A stretch of 64,000 nucleotides of DNA from Polaribacter sp. Hel_I_88 (GTDB lineage Bacteria; Bacteroidota; Bacteroidia; Flavobacteriales; Flavobacteriaceae), in the NCBI RefSeq assembly GCF_000687935.1, contig NZ_JHZZ01000001.1, forward strand, positions 1,736,001 through 1,800,000, given 5' to 3'. A model generated the notes under the pieces. The model ran no database searches. It had not been told where the DNA came from and worked only from the letters and a program-made list of their open reading frames with translations. Of the stretch, positions 47,472 through 55,449 are shown piece by piece. Within the stretch, counting starts at the first letter, position 1; every line of letters starts with the position of its first letter. The position numbers and the translations under genes were made by a program.

Positions 47472-48005
47472 ATGAGAAAATTACTCTTTTACTTTGCATT
47501 TTTATTAGTATTTCAAATCTCATCACAAGAAAAATTAGGAAGACCTTTTTTTACAGGAACATTTAATTTTACTTTAGGCATCAACGAAAATTATACTTTA
47601 GAGCCAGATGATGGAGAGGCCTTAATAGTACCTGCAGCAATTTTTTTTAGAGTTGGTGTTGGGTATGAATTTAAAAAACGATTGGCAATTAGTTTACATG
47701 CAGGTTATGACTTTCATTGGAATTATGCAGTAGATGCTTTCCCTACATACACAACTTTAAGATATAATGTTTCTGAAAGAGAAGATGATACTTTTTTTAT
47801 AGAAACAAGCTATGGAAAAATGTGGAGACCAACCAATAATTATTCAGATGGTAATTATTATGGATTTGGAATGGGTGCTCAAATTGCAGGTGAAAAAAGA
47901 TGGAACACCATTGTAAGATTAGATTTTCATAGAAAAGGTCTTATTGGCTTTGATAATAATAGGTTAGATAGTGTTTCTTTTGGAATTGGTTTTTCTTTCT
48001 TTTAA
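47472..48005 (+). CDS. Small outer-membrane beta-barrel-like protein, unknown function
   Basis: A 177-residue exported protein with a signal peptide (MRKLLFYFAFLLVFQISS). The mature part alternates hydrophobic and polar residues, is rich in aromatic residues and glycine (FFRVGVGYEF, ISLHAGYDFHW) and ends in a phenylalanine (SFGIGFSFF), as outer-membrane barrels do. I cannot assign a family. It faces the minus-strand stress cluster. Confidence 0.7.
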   Translation: MRKLLFYFAFLLVFQISSQEKLGRPFFTGTFNFTLGINENYTLEPDDGEALIVPAAIFFRVGVGYEFKKRLAISLHAGYDFHWNYAVDAFPTYTTLRYNVSEREDDTFFIETSYGKMWRPTNNYSDGNYYGFGMGAQIAGEKRWNTIVRLDFHRKGLIGFDNNRLDSVSFGIGFSFF

Positions 48006-48029
48006 AACCAAAATTGAATAGAAATAGTG

Positions 48030-48491
48030 TTATTCAATTGGTTGATTTTTTGGCATAATTATCAATGGGCATTTTTTTATATTTTCGATAATTTTGACTG
48101 TATTTGATGCATATTTACTAAAACATGTTTCTTTTTTAGATTTTGTAGCCATTATAATGAAGTCTAATTTGAGGTTTTCAATTGTTTTTTGAATTCCTTT
48201 TATCAAACTTTCACATTCAGATACTGCATAAAATTTATGATTACTTTCCTTATAAATTGCTGAATATTTATCAACTAAAAGGGCTAAACCTCTTTCAGAT
48301 TTTTGTTTCGGTTTTTCTAGCCAGTCTCTACTAGCCTTTAAAAAGTTTAAAGCTTGTAAGCCAGCAATATTTAAAGAATATATATTTAAAAGATAAAAAA
48401 CACAAGCTTCGTTTTTATGTAAATGAACAGCATATTCTATAACGTGATCATTGTTATTTTCAAATTCTATAGGGATTAAAATTTTTTTCAT
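48030..48491 (-). CDS. Universal stress protein family
   Basis: A 153-residue UspA-like protein. KILIPIEFENNNDHVIEYAVHLHKNEACVFYLLNIY is the typical first strand and helix, and the C-terminal half contains KLDFIIMATKSKKE and KCPLIIMPKN. The ATP-binding G-x2-G-x9-G-(S/T) loop is not obvious, so nucleotide binding is uncertain. Last gene of the putative sigma-54-controlled operon 49602-48030. Confidence 0.8.
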   Translation of the reverse strand: MKKILIPIEFENNNDHVIEYAVHLHKNEACVFYLLNIYSLNIAGLQALNFLKASRDWLEKPKQKSERGLALLVDKYSAIYKESNHKFYAVSECESLIKGIQKTIENLKLDFIIMATKSKKETCFSKYASNTVKIIENIKKCPLIIMPKNQPIE

Positions 48492-48521
48492 GATACTTTT
48501 TAACTTTTTTAATAGTTATAT

Positions 48522-48944
48522 TTAGTCATTATTATCTAGGTTAAGTTGTTTATTTACATCAACATAAAATTGATCTTTTAGCTTTATATAACGATCCATA
48601 TGCTGTAAATAATTCTTTTTGTGTATTTTATGTTCATTCAAATAAGTAGTATCACATTGCGTGTCTTCACATTCTGCAATATGTTCTCTAATACTCATAT
48701 ATTTATGCAAAATACTTAATAAATGATTATTTTCTTGGTTCATTTTTTCAAATTCTAACAATATTTCTTCATCATTTACATGGTTACTATTTAAAGAATT
48801 GCTACACAATTTAATTAAACTTGTTAGTTCTTCTTTTGTAAACCTTAATTGCATTAACCAATTAGAAAGTTCTTTAGTATTTAGTTTATGAGATTTATCT
48901 ACTTCTGTGTCGTGCTTAAATATATTGGTGTTTAGTAAGTTCAT
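48522..48944 (-). CDS. Unknown helical protein in the stress operon
   Basis: A 140-residue soluble protein that looks fully helical and partly coiled-coil (residues 30-125: LRFTKEELTSLIKLCSNSL ... LNEHKIHKKNYLQHMDRYIKL). One CEDTQC pair could bind metal or form a disulfide. I do not recognise the family. It sits 10 bp after the Rnk-like gene and 30 bp before the universal stress gene, so it is co-transcribed with them. Confidence 0.7.
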   Translation of the reverse strand: MNLLNTNIFKHDTEVDKSHKLNTKELSNWLMQLRFTKEELTSLIKLCSNSLNSNHVNDEEILLEFEKMNQENNHLLSILHKYMSIREHIAECEDTQCDTTYLNEHKIHKKNYLQHMDRYIKLKDQFYVDVNKQLNLDNND

Positions 48945-48954
48945 AATTTAATTT

Positions 48955-49374
48955 TTAAAGTAATACTTCTATTCGTTTATGGTTTTCATCTTGTGTTACA
49001 GCAACAATTTTAATTTTACTTTGTCCACCAGGAAAATCCCAAACTAGTTCATCATTTTCTGAATATCCAAAAAGGGCAATTCCCATAGGCGATAAAACAG
49101 ATATCTTATGTTCTTTTATGTTTTTTTCTGATGGAACAACAACCTTTAAAGTATTTTCCCATCCATGTTCTGCAGCTACTTTAACAGAGCTATTAAATCG
49201 AATTACATCTTTTGGCATTTCTATTTCATCTACAATTTGTGCTGTTTTTAATTCTCCTAATAATCTTTGTATAGAACTTTTTGTATTGGAATTATCAGTG
49301 TATGTATTCATATTTAAAAGTCGTTTTAAATACACATATTCTTTTTTTTCTAGTATAATATTTCCGTATTTCAT
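48955..49374 (-). CDS. GreA/GreB/Rnk-family RNA polymerase-interacting protein
   Basis: A 139-residue protein. The C-terminal half (about 55-139) has the FKBP-like fold of the GreA/GreB C-terminus: VPSEKNIKEHKISVLSPMGIALFGYSENDELVWDFPGGQSKIKIV. The N-terminal part is too short for the long GreA coiled coil, so it is closer to Rnk, a protein that binds RNA polymerase in the secondary channel region. Second gene of the putative sigma-54 operon. Confidence 0.82.
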   Translation of the reverse strand: MKYGNIILEKKEYVYLKRLLNMNTYTDNSNTKSSIQRLLGELKTAQIVDEIEMPKDVIRFNSSVKVAAEHGWENTLKVVVPSEKNIKEHKISVLSPMGIALFGYSENDELVWDFPGGQSKIKIVAVTQDENHKRIEVLL

Positions 49375-49437
49375 GTTGATGTAATTTTCAATAAATGATT
49401 TTTTTTTCTTTACTATAATTTAAGTTGATAAACATTT

Positions 49438-49602
49438 TTAATCAGATGCGTAAGCAAAATCTGGTTCGGTATTTTTATGCTTATAAATAGTTGTTGATTC
49501 TTCAAAATCGCAACAGGACCAAACTTTTTCTTTAGTATCTGTAAGAACGCAAGCAGTATTATGAATGCAAATACTGCATATGTTTAAAAAATTTGTTTTC
49601 AT
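49438..49602 (-). CDS. Small cysteine-rich protein (54 residues)
   Basis: A short open frame, ATG at 49602 to TAA at 49438-49440. The product has ICSIC, a third cysteine at position 18 and a WSCCDFEES motif (cysteines 9, 12, 18, 30, 31), suggesting a small metal-binding or redox protein. The codon use is regular. It begins about 20 nt after the start predicted for a sigma-54 promoter (49632-49648) and lies 63 bp before the Rnk-like gene, so it is likely the first gene of that operon. I recall similar short proteins in other flavobacteria, but have no function for it. Confidence 0.7.
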   Translation of the reverse strand: MKTNFLNICSICIHNTACVLTDTKEKVWSCCDFEESTTIYKHKNTEPDFAYASD

Positions 49603-49631
49603 AAATATTCTTTTAGTATTAATACTATTAA

Positions 49632-49648
49632 TGGCAAGCTGTATGCCA
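49632..49648 (-). promoter_or_regulatory. Sigma-54 promoter of the cysteine-rich/Rnk/UspA operon
   Basis: On the minus strand TGGCATACAGCTTGCCA contains TGGCA and TTGC with GG-N10-GC spacing, close to the full consensus TGGCAyr-N4-TTGCw. Transcription would start at about 49622, 20 nt before the ATG. The box happens to be nearly palindromic, so the plus strand also has GG-N10-GC. Confidence 0.75.
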
Positions 49649-49735
49649 GTAAGTTTTACAAATAAACGATATGCTGTAAAACCTTTATCTACAATGGTTT
49701 TGTTGAGAAATTCTTTATAATTGATAAATTTTAAA

Positions 49736-49773
49736 TTGAGTATTAATTACGCAACTGGGTAATAATGATGCTT
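49736..49773. promoter_or_regulatory. Upstream activator element, copy 2 (tandem 19-bp dyads)
   Basis: Two contiguous 19-bp units: TTGAGTA-TTAAT-TACGCAA and CTGGGTA-ATAAT-GATGCTT. The second half of the second unit is degenerate. The centre is 108 bp upstream of the GG of the sigma-54 box at 49632-49648. It matches elements at 50369-50406 and 54306-54343. Confidence 0.7.
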
Positions 49774-49793
49774 TTCTAAAAATTAATACTTAT

Positions 49794-49826
49794 AAAAAAA
49801 CCTTAACAGATAAACTGTTAAGGTTT
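49794..49826 (-). terminator. Intrinsic terminator after the small secreted protein gene
   Basis: On the minus strand AAACCTTAACAG-TTTAT-CTGTTAAGGTTT is a 12-bp stem followed by a T-run. It isolates the gene at 49863-50228 from the operon downstream. Confidence 0.85.
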
Positions 49827-49862
49827 CACAAACTAAAAAAATAACACTAACTACTAACTTAA

Positions 49863-50228
49863 CTAACTATCTTTTTTAACTCTAATTTCTCCAGATTTTA
49901 TAGCTTCTTCGAAATTGATGGTCACACTTTTTATTACTTTATAAAATCCAGATCCATCAGTTGGTTTTACTTTTATTTTTGTAGAACCCTTTTTTTTCTT
50001 GATAACTTTAGTAACAATTACTTCTTTACCATTAACAGTTTGGTTGGTTAAAACACCACCTCTTTTAAGGATAATATTTTTTCTAGGAAAATTTATATGT
50101 TTGTAACTGTTTCCAGAAGGTTTAACTATTTCATAAATATCTCCTTTTTTTACTTCGATATTTTTTTCTTGTGCATTTAAAGTCAAACTTCCTAAAACAA
50201 TGAATATTGCCATTACATAGTTTTTCAT
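49863..50228 (-). CDS. Small secreted protein of unknown function, sigma-54-controlled
   Basis: A 121-residue exported protein with signal peptide MKNYVMAIFIVLGSLTLNAQ. The mature part is small, basic and beta-rich with a KGDIYEIVKPSGNSYKHINFPRKNIILKRGG motif that may be SH3-like; GKEVIVTKV follows. I recall homologues in flavobacteria annotated as dihydroorotase, but it is far too short and has none of the metal-binding motifs of that enzyme. It has its own sigma-54-like promoter and terminator. Confidence 0.7.
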   Translation of the reverse strand: MKNYVMAIFIVLGSLTLNAQEKNIEVKKGDIYEIVKPSGNSYKHINFPRKNIILKRGGVLTNQTVNGKEVIVTKVIKKKKGSTKIKVKPTDGSGFYKVIKSVTINFEEAIKSGEIRVKKDS

Positions 50229-50265
50229 CTACTAAATTTTAAATTAAACATTCTTACTCTTTATA

Positions 50266-50282
50266 GTACAATCTACATGCCA
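50266..50282 (-). promoter_or_regulatory. Sigma-54-like promoter of the secreted-protein gene
   Basis: On the minus strand TGGCATGTAGATTGTAC has TGGCA and TTGT with GG-N10-GT, one base from the consensus -12 GC. The predicted start, about 50257, is 28 nt before the ATG. Confidence 0.65.
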
Positions 50283-50368
50283 AAACAATGTTTTTAACGT
50301 GTAAAATTTTTAACATGTTGATATATAGGGTTCTGTGAAAATTAAGTAAATTTATCGATATTTAAAAA

Positions 50369-50406
50369 TTGTGTAATAATTACTCGCTAGTGTAAATTAT
50401 ACGCAA
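50369..50406. promoter_or_regulatory. Upstream activator element, copy 3 (tandem 19-bp dyads)
   Basis: Two contiguous units: TTGTGTA-ATAAT-TACTCGC and TAGTGTA-AATTA-TACGCAA. The element lies exactly between the response-regulator stop and the sigma-54 box, with its centre 107 bp upstream of the GG at 50280-50281. Confidence 0.7.
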
Positions 50407-51735
50407 CTAATTATCTAATTTTTGACTCAATGTTTTTCTGGTAATTCCTAAAATTTCTGCTGCTTTTGTTTTGTTATTATTGGTAGAATTTAAAACTTTT
50501 TGAATGTATTTTTTTTCAAACTCTTTTAATGAAACTAAAGTATCATCAGGAAAATTTATGCTGTGTTTTAAAGCATCTGGTAAATGCTGAACTTCAATAA
50601 TTTTATCGCACATAATTACAGCACGTTGAATTACATTTTCTAATTCTCTAATGTTTCCTGGCCAATCATAGCGTTCTAAAATCTGTAAAGCTGCTGGATT
50701 AATTTTTATAAATCGATCTTTATATTCAATGCCATATGTAAATAAAAATTTGTCTACTAAAGGTTTAATATCTTCTTTACGCTCTCTTAAAGGAGCAATA
50801 TGTATTTCAACAACGGTTAATCTATAAAATAAATCTTCTCTAAAAGTGTTTTTTGAAATCATCGCTTTTAAATCGCTATTGGTTGCTGCAATAATCCGAA
50901 CATCAATTTTTTCTGGTTTTTGAGCACCAACTTTTACAACTTCTTTCTCCTGTAAAACTCGTAATAATCTCGCTTGCACATTTAAAGGAGCATTGCCAAT
51001 TTCATCTAAAAAAATAGTACCTCCATTTGCTGCTTGAAAAAAACCATTTCTATCTTTATCTGCGCCAGTAAAAGCCCCTTTTGTATAGCCAAATAATTCT
51101 GCTTCTAGCAAATTTTCTGGAATTCCACCACAATTTACAGCAATAAATGGAGCTTTTGCAAACTTACCTTTATAATGAACAGCTCTTGCAATAAGTTCTT
51201 TACCAGTGCCACTTTCGCCTTTGATAAAAATAGTTGCTTTGTTGTTTTTTACGCGTTCAATTATTTGAATAACTTCATTTATTTTTTCTGAACTTCCAAT
51301 AATTTCTCCATAACTTTTACCTTTATTTTCTTTGGATGAATTTGCGTCAATACTATTAGAAATTTTATTTTTTAATGAAGTAATCACAGCAGATTCCAAC
51401 TCATTTTTTGTAAACGGTTTTGTTAAATATGCAACAACCCCTTTTTTTATAGCCGTTAAAGAATCTTGCACAGAAGGATACCCAGTAACTACTAATTTTG
51501 GTAAGTTAGGATAATGCTCTGTAACGAATTTTATCAACTCAAAACCATCTATTTCTGGCATTTTTAAATCTGTAATTAACAAATCTATTTGTGTATCTTT
51601 TAAAATACTAACAGCTTCTTTTACAGAAATTGCTTTGTAGGTATGATAATTCCAAGAATGTAAATGACGTTGTAATAATTCTAAAATATGTACATCATCA
51701 TCCACAATTAAAATATTTTCTTTTCTTAATTGCAT
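50407..51735 (-). CDS. Sigma-54-dependent response regulator (NtrC type)
   Basis: A 442-residue three-domain activator. The receiver (1-120) has the DDD acidic pocket at 12-14 and the phospho-acceptor D56. The AAA+ domain (about 145-375) has Walker A GESGTGKE, the GAFTGA loop that contacts sigma-54, and Walker B GGTIFLDEIGN. The C-terminus (about 400-442) is a Fis-like helix-turn-helix with NKTKAAEILGITRKTLSQKL. It is encoded 4 bp after the kinase gene. The DNA-binding domain is a natural candidate for the tandem dyads found nearby. Confidence 0.95.
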   Translation of the reverse strand: MQLRKENILIVDDDVHILELLQRHLHSWNYHTYKAISVKEAVSILKDTQIDLLITDLKMPEIDGFELIKFVTEHYPNLPKLVVTGYPSVQDSLTAIKKGVVAYLTKPFTKNELESAVITSLKNKISNSIDANSSKENKGKSYGEIIGSSEKINEVIQIIERVKNNKATIFIKGESGTGKELIARAVHYKGKFAKAPFIAVNCGGIPENLLEAELFGYTKGAFTGADKDRNGFFQAANGGTIFLDEIGNAPLNVQARLLRVLQEKEVVKVGAQKPEKIDVRIIAATNSDLKAMISKNTFREDLFYRLTVVEIHIAPLRERKEDIKPLVDKFLFTYGIEYKDRFIKINPAALQILERYDWPGNIRELENVIQRAVIMCDKIIEVQHLPDALKHSINFPDDTLVSLKEFEKKYIQKVLNSTNNNKTKAAEILGITRKTLSQKLDN

Positions 51736-51739
51736 ATGT

Positions 51740-52819
51740 TTAAGATTTTGGTAATTGAACAGTAAAACAAGCGCCTTTTAATTTGTTATTTTTTGCTTTT
51801 ATAGTTCCTTGATGGCTGGCAACAATTCCATGAACAACACTTAAACCCAATCCAGTGCCATCTCCAGGAGATTTTGTAGAAAAAAATGGCTGAAAAATGG
51901 TATCTAAATTTTCTTCTAAAATTCCTTTGCCTTCATCAAAAATTTCTAAAAATATATGTGTTTTTGTTTGATACGCTTTAATGGTAACCAACCCGTTTTT
52001 AGGTGAAAAATAAATAGCATTGATGATTAAATTGAACAAAATTTGAGTAATTTGAACTGTATCTGCTTTTAAATTCAGTTCAGAATCGTCAATGATTACA
52101 TGATGTTGTACTTGTTCTTTTCTAAAAGTTGCTTCTAATAAATTAATGGCATTTTTTATATTGGGTACTATATTTATTTCTTTCTTTTCTTGGGGCATTT
52201 CACAAGCAAAAAACATTAATTTTTTAACAACTTCTCTTGCAAAAATAGCATTGCTTATAATTTTATCTACATCTTGAGTAGTTTGGCTAGCATTTTTAAA
52301 ATCGTCTTTTAAAAGCTCTGCAAAACCCAAAATATTGGCTAAAGGTGTATTTAATTCGTGCGCAATTCCTGCAGTTAATTCACCTAATATTTTTAAACGA
52401 TCTGCACGTTCCATTTGTCTTTTAAGAGAAATTTCATTTTGTTGAATTTCTATTCTTTCTAACAAATTCCCCAATTTTAAAGCAACATTATCTAATAGAG
52501 GTTGTTCTTCATCAAGAAATAAAAATGATTTTTTTTTGATGGATGCAACAATTCTACCTTTAATTTTGTTGAATAGAATTACATCTGCACAAATTTGATG
52601 TTCGTTATTGATATGTCCAGTTTTGTAGCTGTGTAAAGGAATTTCTATTAAAATTTCTGTTTGTTCAGGAAATTGAAAACCTTTTTTTAAGCTCTTACCA
52701 ATTGCTTTTAGCGTTTCTGAAATCTCAACAGCATCTGCATTTACAATGATAGAAGATACTTCATACAAACAAGTAAGTTCTTTAATTCTTTCTTCTAAAG
52801 CAGTATTTTTGATGCTCAT
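51740..52819 (-). CDS. Soluble sensor histidine kinase
   Basis: A 359-residue kinase with no membrane segment. The N-terminal part (about 8-120) is GAF-like, followed by a short coiled coil (120-142), a HisKA domain with H154 in GIAHELNTPLANI, and a HATPase domain with NLIINAIYFSP, DEGKGI and GTGLGLSVV. The signal is therefore intracellular. It is paired with the sigma-54 regulator 4 bp downstream and lies 71 bp after nhaA on the same strand. Confidence 0.92.
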   Translation of the reverse strand: MSIKNTALEERIKELTCLYEVSSIIVNADAVEISETLKAIGKSLKKGFQFPEQTEILIEIPLHSYKTGHINNEHQICADVILFNKIKGRIVASIKKKSFLFLDEEQPLLDNVALKLGNLLERIEIQQNEISLKRQMERADRLKILGELTAGIAHELNTPLANILGFAELLKDDFKNASQTTQDVDKIISNAIFAREVVKKLMFFACEMPQEKKEINIVPNIKNAINLLEATFRKEQVQHHVIIDDSELNLKADTVQITQILFNLIINAIYFSPKNGLVTIKAYQTKTHIFLEIFDEGKGILEENLDTIFQPFFSTKSPGDGTGLGLSVVHGIVASHQGTIKAKNNKLKGACFTVQLPKS

Positions 52820-52890
52820 TTTTTTTTTTACTAGATATTTTAAAGTATTGGTTTATGATTAATTAATAATTTTCATTCCTTTTTTTAAAT

Positions 52891-54189
52891 TTACTTTTTT
52901 TTTGCGCTAAACCTTAAAATTAGATAGCCAATAACTGCTGAAATAAGTGAGCCTAATAAAATACCAATCTTAGCAGAAGTTATATATTCTGGACTTGATG
53001 CAAAAGCTAAACTTGCCACAAAAATAGCCATTGTAAATCCTATACCAGCAATAAATGAAACGCCTATAATTTGTTTAAAATTGATATCTATAGGGATTTG
53101 TAATAGGTTTAATTTTTTAGCGATATAAATAACAGTTGGTATGCCTAAACCTTTTCCTAATACTAAACAGATTACAATATTAACTACCAAAGCAATTTCT
53201 ATACCTGCAGAACTATCTATAAGTAAACCAGCATTTGCCAATGCAAAAACAGGAATTATAAAATACGCAACCCAGCCATGCAAATTATGTTCTAAATGCT
53301 GCAAAGGCGATTGAAATTTATTACTCCAGCTTTCTAAATCGTCCATAGCTTCTATTTGGTCATTAGATAAAATAGGCTTCTTTAAAATGCTAGCACTTTT
53401 AATGTTGTTATAAACGTTTTCCAACTGTGTAATAAAAGTAGAACTATCTATTTTTTGACTAATAGGCACAGAAAAAGCTAATAAAATTCCTGCAACAGTT
53501 GGGTGAACACCTGATTTTAAAAATAAAATCCAAACAATAATTCCCGTAAAAAATAAGATAAACTTCGAGTAATATCCTTTATAGGATAAAAAGTATAGAA
53601 CAGCTAATAAAGCTAAAGCAATTAAAAGTAGTGTTGTTTTTATGGTACCACTATAAAAAATGGCGATGACTAAGACAGCTTCAATATCATCTACTATTGC
53701 AAAAGCTATTAAGAATATTTTTAAACTTAAAGGCACTTTTTTACCTAGAGCATTTAAAACAGCTAAAGAAAAAGCAATATCTGTAGCCATTGGTATTCCC
53801 CAGCCTTTAAATGTTTCTGGGTTTTGATTTAAAAGAATGTATAAACCCACAGGAATTAGTGCGCCACCAATAGCACCAAATAATGGAAAAGCTAATTTCT
53901 TTAAGGAATTTAATTCGCCAATTAAAATTTCTCTTTTAATTTCTAATCCAATCAAAAAAAAGAAAATAGCCATTAAGCCATCGTTAATCCAAAGTAATAA
54001 TGGTTTTTTAAGTTCAAAACCTTCACCAGAAATTCCTATTTTATAGTCCCAAAGTTCAGTATATGTATTTCCAAAACTAGAATTTGCCCATATTAAAGCA
54101 ATTATTGTACTTAGCAGTAATAAAATTCCACTAAAACCTTCAATTTTTATAAATTTTTGAAATGGTGTAAGAAATACTTTTCTAATCAT
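52891..54189 (-). CDS. nhaA: Na+/H+ antiporter NhaA
   Basis: A 432-residue membrane antiporter with about 12 helices. It begins MIRKVFLTPFQKFIKIEGFSGILLLL; the paired aspartates of the ion-binding site are in FAIVDDIEAV and FFFLIGLEIKRE is a conserved helix. NhaA exports sodium in exchange for protons, relevant in seawater or alkaline stress. Its promoter region has a sigma-54-like box and tandem dyads; the kinase and regulator genes follow directly, so the three are probably one transcript. Confidence 0.93.
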   Translation of the reverse strand: MIRKVFLTPFQKFIKIEGFSGILLLLSTIIALIWANSSFGNTYTELWDYKIGISGEGFELKKPLLLWINDGLMAIFFFLIGLEIKREILIGELNSLKKLAFPLFGAIGGALIPVGLYILLNQNPETFKGWGIPMATDIAFSLAVLNALGKKVPLSLKIFLIAFAIVDDIEAVLVIAIFYSGTIKTTLLLIALALLAVLYFLSYKGYYSKFILFFTGIIVWILFLKSGVHPTVAGILLAFSVPISQKIDSSTFITQLENVYNNIKSASILKKPILSNDQIEAMDDLESWSNKFQSPLQHLEHNLHGWVAYFIIPVFALANAGLLIDSSAGIEIALVVNIVICLVLGKGLGIPTVIYIAKKLNLLQIPIDINFKQIIGVSFIAGIGFTMAIFVASLAFASSPEYITSAKIGILLGSLISAVIGYLILRFSAKKK

Positions 54190-54223
54190 ATTTTTTTTAT
54201 TTGATATGTTATTAAAGTTATAT

Positions 54224-54240
54224 CTTCAAAAGATATGCCC
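54224..54240 (-). promoter_or_regulatory. Sigma-54-like promoter of nhaA-kinase-regulator
   Basis: On the minus strand GGGCATATCTTTTGAAG resembles TGGCAT-N5-TTGA: GG-N10-GA, the weakest of the three boxes (first T is G, -12 GC is GA). The predicted start, about 54214, is 25 nt before nhaA. Confidence 0.5.
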
Positions 54241-54305
54241 ACAATTCAAGCTTTTATCTAAGGTAATGAATATAAGTTGATTAATTAACTATTCTAAATT
54301 TTATA

Positions 54306-54343
54306 TTGAGTATTAATTACTCAATCGTGTAATAAATACTCGA
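54306..54343. promoter_or_regulatory. Upstream activator element, copy 1 (tandem 19-bp dyads)
   Basis: Two contiguous units: TTGAGTA-TTAAT-TACTCAA (a perfect 7-bp inverted repeat) and TCGTGTA-ATAAA-TACTCGA (one mismatch). The centre is 86 bp upstream of the GG of the nhaA box, about two helical turns closer than in copies 2 and 3. Confidence 0.7.
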
Positions 54344-54373
54344 TTTGTATAGCTTTATTAATTTTTAAAAACG

Positions 54374-54397
54374 AAAAAACCTCGCATTTCTGCGAGG
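54374..54397 (-). terminator. Intrinsic terminator after tsf
   Basis: On the minus strand CCTCGCA-GAAA-TGCGAGG followed by six T is a 7-bp GC-rich stem with a GNRA-type loop. Confidence 0.88.
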
Positions 54398-54442
54398 ATT
54401 TATATTTTATTGAATAAAGTGCTGAAATATATTCAGTTTAAA

Positions 54443-55414
54443 TTATCCTAAAGTAACTCTTTTAAAAGTAGATACTTCTACATCACCATACGTCTTTACA
54501 TATTCTGCAACGTTCTTTTTATCATCCTTAATAAAAGTTTGATCTAAAAGACACTGTTCCATATCTAAAGTTGTGTTATCAGCAATGAATCTATCAATTT
54601 TTCCTGGTAAAATTCTGTCCCAGATTTTTTCTGGTTTTCCTTCTGCAGCTAATTCAGCTTTAGCATCAGCTTCTGCTTTTGCTAAAACTTCTGGAGTTAA
54701 TTGAGACATAGAAATATATTGAGGTACGTTTTTCAACGTTTTACCTAATCTACCTAACTCAATATTATCTTTTTCAATTACTGCAATTCTAGCTTCAGTT
54801 TCAGCAGCAACAAATGCAGGATCAAAATCTTTGTAAGATAATGTAGTTGCACCCATTGAAGCAACTTGCATAGCAACATCTTTTGCCAATTCTTCTGCAT
54901 TATCTACAGCAGCAGATAAACCAACTAAAGCAGCAATTTTACCAATGTGAGTGTAAGCACCAACATAAGCAGCTTCTACTTTTTCAAAAGCAGTAATTTC
55001 TAGTTTTTCACCAATTACACCAGTTTGTTCAACCAATTTATCAGCAACAGTCATTCCACCAAAATCAGCAGCTAAAAACTCTTCTTTACTGTTTGTATGT
55101 AAAGCGATATCAGCAAACTGACCACCTAAAGCTACAAAAGAATCATTTTTACCAACAAAATCAGTTTCACAAGCTAAAACGATTGCAACACCAACAGTTT
55201 TGTCATCGTTAATTTTAGTTACTGCAACTCCTTCTGTAGATTCTCTATCAGCTCTTTTTGCAGCAATTTTCTGACCTTTTTTACGTAAAACGTCAATTGC
55301 TTTGTCAAAATCATTACCAGCTTCAACTAATGCCTTTTTACAGTCCATCATTCCAGCTCCAGTAGCTTCTCTTAACTTTTTAACATCAGCAGCACTTACT
55401 TTTACTGTTTCCAT
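54443..55414 (-). CDS. tsf: Translation elongation factor Ts
   Basis: A 323-residue guanine-nucleotide exchange factor for EF-Tu. The N-terminal UBA-like segment DVKKLREATGAGMMDCKKALVEAGND and the core motif LACETDFVGKNDSFVAL are characteristic, and the dimerisation region follows. It is encoded 35 bp after rpsB, as in most bacteria, and is closed by a terminator. Confidence 0.96.
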   Translation of the reverse strand: METVKVSAADVKKLREATGAGMMDCKKALVEAGNDFDKAIDVLRKKGQKIAAKRADRESTEGVAVTKINDDKTVGVAIVLACETDFVGKNDSFVALGGQFADIALHTNSKEEFLAADFGGMTVADKLVEQTGVIGEKLEITAFEKVEAAYVGAYTHIGKIAALVGLSAAVDNAEELAKDVAMQVASMGATTLSYKDFDPAFVAAETEARIAVIEKDNIELGRLGKTLKNVPQYISMSQLTPEVLAKAEADAKAELAAEGKPEKIWDRILPGKIDRFIADNTTLDMEQCLLDQTFIKDDKKNVAEYVKTYGDVEVSTFKRVTLG

Positions 55415-55449
55415 GTTATTTATTTTTTAATTATCGATTAAAATTAATT

